Origin: Candidatus Nitrosopumilus sp.
Lineage (GTDB): Archaea > Thermoproteota > Nitrososphaeria > Nitrososphaerales > Nitrosopumilaceae
Assembly: GCA_013002265.1 (NCBI GenBank)
Contig: JABDKK010000102.1
Location: 1 to 12,663 of the forward strand
Direction of reading: 5' to 3'
Length of the DNA stretch: 12,663 nt
Part shown: positions 10,820 to 12,663 of the stretch, piece by piece
How the letters are laid out: every line of letters begins with the position of its first letter
Numbering within the stretch: the stretch's first letter is position 1
Notes under the pieces: model-generated
Told to the model about the DNA's origin: nothing
The model's input: the letters and a program-made list of their open reading frames with translations, nothing else
The model's database searches: none
Position numbers and translations under genes: made by a program

Positions 10820-10860
10820 AAAATTAACACTTAATTTTCAATATTTTTACTAAGATAATT

Positions 10861-11634
10861 ATGATTACTGTAAAACTTGTTGGTGGTGCCAAAAAAATTT
10901 TTTTAACAGATAAAATAGAACTTGATAAATCCGATATTTCTATTCAGGGATTAATTGATTTGTTACTGGTAGAAAAACCAAAAAACACTCCAAAACTTGA
11001 TACTGAAAATATTTTGATTGCCATAAATGGTACTGATTCGTCTGCCATGGAAGGCAAATCCACAATCATAAAAAATAATGATATTGTTAGCATCATTCCA
11101 GTCATTCACGGAGGTTCAACTAAAACAATGTCATTTGAAATTTTAAAAAAACAAATTCGGATCATTTCAATTAAAGGACAAAAATCAACAGATGAAACTT
11201 TTCTATTAGATTTAAGAAAAAAATACCCAAAAATTAAATTTCAGGCCATTTCAAGTGATTTTGTTTTAAATAAATATCATTTAAAAAAAATACTAGACTT
11301 GTCTTTTGAAAATGAAAAAAATAAATCTTTACTCTCTAAAAAAATTGAAACAGATATCCTAATGCGTTTTGCATTAAGCAAACAAATTTCAGATGCAATC
11401 AAAATTGCTGGCATCAAACCAAAAAATGATTTTATTTTGATAATGATTGGGAATAAAAAATATCTAGATTTAGTCTCTAATGCATTGAAACCTCTCTCCG
11501 CTGATTTATTTAAAAAAAATCATTCTGATTATCTAAAAAAATATTTTCGAATTTCAAAAAAGCAACTTGAATCTATTTATTCCAAAAATTCATTAGAGGA
11601 CATCATAATAGAAAAAGCAACTATTCTACTCTGA
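10861..11634 (+). CDS. Ubiquitin-like (MoaD/Urm1-type) domain fused to KEOPS subunit Cgi121
   Basis: The protein has 257 residues in two parts. Residues 1-85 are a beta-grasp Ubl: strand ITVKLVGGAKK, helix IQGLIDLLLVE, ILIAINGTDS and the family end DIVSIIPVIHGGS, with the diglycine at 84-85. Residues ~92-250 match Cgi121/TPRKB: QIRIISIKG, DFVLNKYHLKKIL, then the signature TDILMRFALSKQISDAIKIA and a strand FILIMIG. Cgi121 binds Bud32 and the tRNA CCA end in KEOPS, which makes t6A37. In Urm1/SAMP proteins a terminal diglycine is adenylated and accepts sulfur or conjugates; here it is internal, so activation would need cleavage after Gly85. A possible internal start is ATG 11128 (Met90), giving Cgi121 alone. 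The gene converges on, and overlaps by nine bases, the THUMP gene. Confidence 0.85.
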   Translation: MITVKLVGGAKKIFLTDKIELDKSDISIQGLIDLLLVEKPKNTPKLDTENILIAINGTDSSAMEGKSTIIKNNDIVSIIPVIHGGSTKTMSFEILKKQIRIISIKGQKSTDETFLLDLRKKYPKIKFQAISSDFVLNKYHLKKILDLSFENEKNKSLLSKKIETDILMRFALSKQISDAIKIAGIKPKNDFILIMIGNKKYLDLVSNALKPLSADLFKKNHSDYLKKYFRISKKQLESIYSKNSLEDIIIEKATILL

Positions 11635-12147
11635 GATACTTCTCTTTATTTTTTCAGTACTTAGAATATCTGATTTTTTTAAAATTGAAATTCCACATAT
11701 ATTGCCTAAAATTTCAAGAAGAATAATTTTGTCAGGAAATTCTAAAGATACTTTGTTCTTTAGCTTACTGGCAATTTTTGAAATGAGATCTTGACTAGAA
11801 ATATCTGAATCTCTCTTTTCTATTGATATTCTATAAGTTTCATCTTCGCCAATGTCGCCTACTATTTCTTCAATAGTTTCTTCAATTCTTTCAATTTTTG
11901 TTTCTACCTTTCTTTGAATTGGTATTATTCTGAGACTATATCTTAGACTCCAAGGTTCGTCAAGAACCATTTCTCTAATCTTTTTAACAACATCTATTGG
12001 ATCCAGTTTTGTTTCAACAGTAATTATTCCTGACATTTTTGTAATTGATATCTTTGATTCTGCATCTCCTAATTCCTCTAAAATACCACTAATCTCTTCA
12101 ACTGTTTCAGGCTCTAAATGCCTTGCACAAGTTATTATCAAATTCAT
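11626..12147 (-). CDS. THUMP-domain protein, Tan1-like
   Basis: The protein has 173 residues: an N-terminal NFLD-like half beginning NLIITCARHLEPETVEEI, with ISITKMSGIITVETKLD and VVKKIREMVLDEPWSLRY; then a long acidic helix and a C-terminal THUMP half with YRISIEKRDSDISSQDLISK, KVSLEFPDKIILLEILGNI and CGISILKK. The THUMP fold binds the tRNA acceptor arm. Proteins of this size with no fused enzyme domain resemble Tan1, the tRNA partner of the Kre33/TmcA acetyltransferase for ac4C12 (established for yeast). Its start overlaps the YrdC/Sua5 stop by four bases, so the two form an operon. Fusion with methyltransferase or thiouridylase domains is absent, which argues against Trm14, Trm11 and ThiI. 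The specific substrate is inferred. Confidence 0.82.
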   Translation of the reverse strand: MNLIITCARHLEPETVEEISGILEELGDAESKISITKMSGIITVETKLDPIDVVKKIREMVLDEPWSLRYSLRIIPIQRKVETKIERIEETIEEIVGDIGEDETYRISIEKRDSDISSQDLISKIASKLKNKVSLEFPDKIILLEILGNICGISILKKSDILSTEKIKRSISE

Positions 12148-12663
12148 ATATCTGTTAATTCCTCATAGCTCAAAGAACCTTTCCGTATGATTTTGATCTT
12201 CTCGTCCTCTATTTCTATAATTGTGGACTCGGATTTACTGGAAATTACTCCTCCATCTAAAAATATGTCATAATCTGTAATATTTTTCAAACAATCTTCG
12301 GGATTTGTAAATGATCCATCTCCAGAGATATTTGCACTAGTTCCTACCAAAAAATTACATTTTTTCAACAAGCTTAACGTACATTGATGATCAGGAACTC
12401 TTAATGCAATTTTATTTGAAAGATTTAATGATTTTTTCAACTCCAAATCTTTTATCATTACAATTATAGTTAATTGACCTGGCCAATATTTTTCTACAAT
12501 CTTTTTTGCTGTTTCATTAAAAATTGCAATTTTTTCAGCAATTTCTCTAGAATACACTAAGACTGGTAATGGTTTTGAAATATCTCTGGATTTTATTTGA
12601 TAAATTTTCTTAACTGATTCTATGTTGTATGGATCACAACCAATTCCATACACCGTATCTGTT
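12144..12663 (-). CDS. YrdC/TsaC-type threonylcarbamoyl-AMP synthase, 5' partial
   Basis: The gene runs off the right edge. Reading inward from the edge it shows TDTVYGIGCDPYN, the family motif, so the GTG coding that Val is not a start, and ~20 N-terminal residues are missing. Further motifs are the Lys-x-Arg signature YQIKSRDISKPLPVLV, KYWPGQLTIIV, IALRVPDH and GTSANISGDG. All are the ATP/threonine/bicarbonate site of the YrdC domain. The enzyme makes the L-threonylcarbamoyl-AMP that KEOPS passes to A37 of ANN-decoding tRNAs. It ends soon after the YrdC fold (IRKGSLSYEELTDI), so the C-terminal Sua5 domain is absent. It overlaps the THUMP gene by four bases and lies across from a Cgi121 fusion, so the pathway clusters here. 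Confidence 0.93.
   Translation of the reverse strand, partial: TDTVYGIGCDPYNIESVKKIYQIKSRDISKPLPVLVYSREIAEKIAIFNETAKKIVEKYWPGQLTIIVMIKDLELKKSLNLSNKIALRVPDHQCTLSLLKKCNFLVGTSANISGDGSFTNPEDCLKNITDYDIFLDGGVISSKSESTIIEIEDEKIKIIRKGSLSYEELTDI

Noticed and set aside
12144..12653. GTG at 12653 as the start of the YrdC gene.
   Set aside because: It codes the Val inside the conserved TDTVYG motif and the frame continues to the window edge.

Overview
The window looks like a chromosome segment of an ammonia-oxidising-type archaeon (Nitrososphaeria/Thaumarchaeota, probably near Nitrosopumilus). The right end carries archaeal core genes: a 73-residue histone, ribosomal protein S17e, a Cgi121 (KEOPS) protein, a Tan1-like THUMP protein and a YrdC/Sua5 protein. 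The DNA is AT-rich, Shine-Dalgarno sites are essentially absent, and many start codons lie about 24-30 bases after an AT-rich TATA box, as expected for leaderless archaeal transcripts. The assignment rests on protein recognition by eye.

Left part (1-1735): the 3' part of a pentapeptide-repeat protein built from 15-bp DNA repeats, a 35-residue Cys/His protein, and a collagen-like stalk fused to a phage tail-collar domain. All three are followed by the same T-rich motif (TTTTTTCTAA). One or two small membrane or hypothetical ORFs follow.

Middle (1736-7530): a gene-poor stretch that is not empty. It holds a 31-residue Lys/Ala-rich histone-H1-like peptide, several Cys-rich mini proteins of 31-39 residues, and a short ribbon-helix-helix-like ORF ending in two stop codons. 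It also has a multi-pass membrane protein, a roadblock-like protein and two 106-residue proteins with virus-like architecture. Several genes look broken: an ORF with an in-frame TAG (2184-2498), a His/Cys-rich gene split at a T7 run (3339-3640), a possible virion gene with two stops (6724-7023) and a double-stranded beta-helix protein with an in-frame TAG (7052-7405). I read this as a decaying accessory region, probably with provirus remnants.

Right of middle (7585-9306): a TPR membrane protein and an RHH-type regulator on the minus strand, divergent from a three-gene plus-strand cluster. Two perfect inverted repeats lie in the divergent promoter.

Right end (9362-12663): histone, a TatD nuclease, S17e, a ubiquitin-like/Cgi121 fusion, and convergent THUMP and YrdC/Sua5 genes. 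YrdC/Sua5 makes the threonylcarbamoyl-AMP that KEOPS (with Cgi121) uses for tRNA t6A, and Tan1-type THUMP proteins assist tRNA acetylation, so this end is a translation and tRNA-modification block.

The most notable observations are the cluster of unpredicted Cys-rich micro-proteins (including a tandem paralogous pair with identical cysteine spacing), the split RING-H2-like gene, the Ubl-Cgi121 fusion with an internal diglycine, and the collagen/tail-collar protein.
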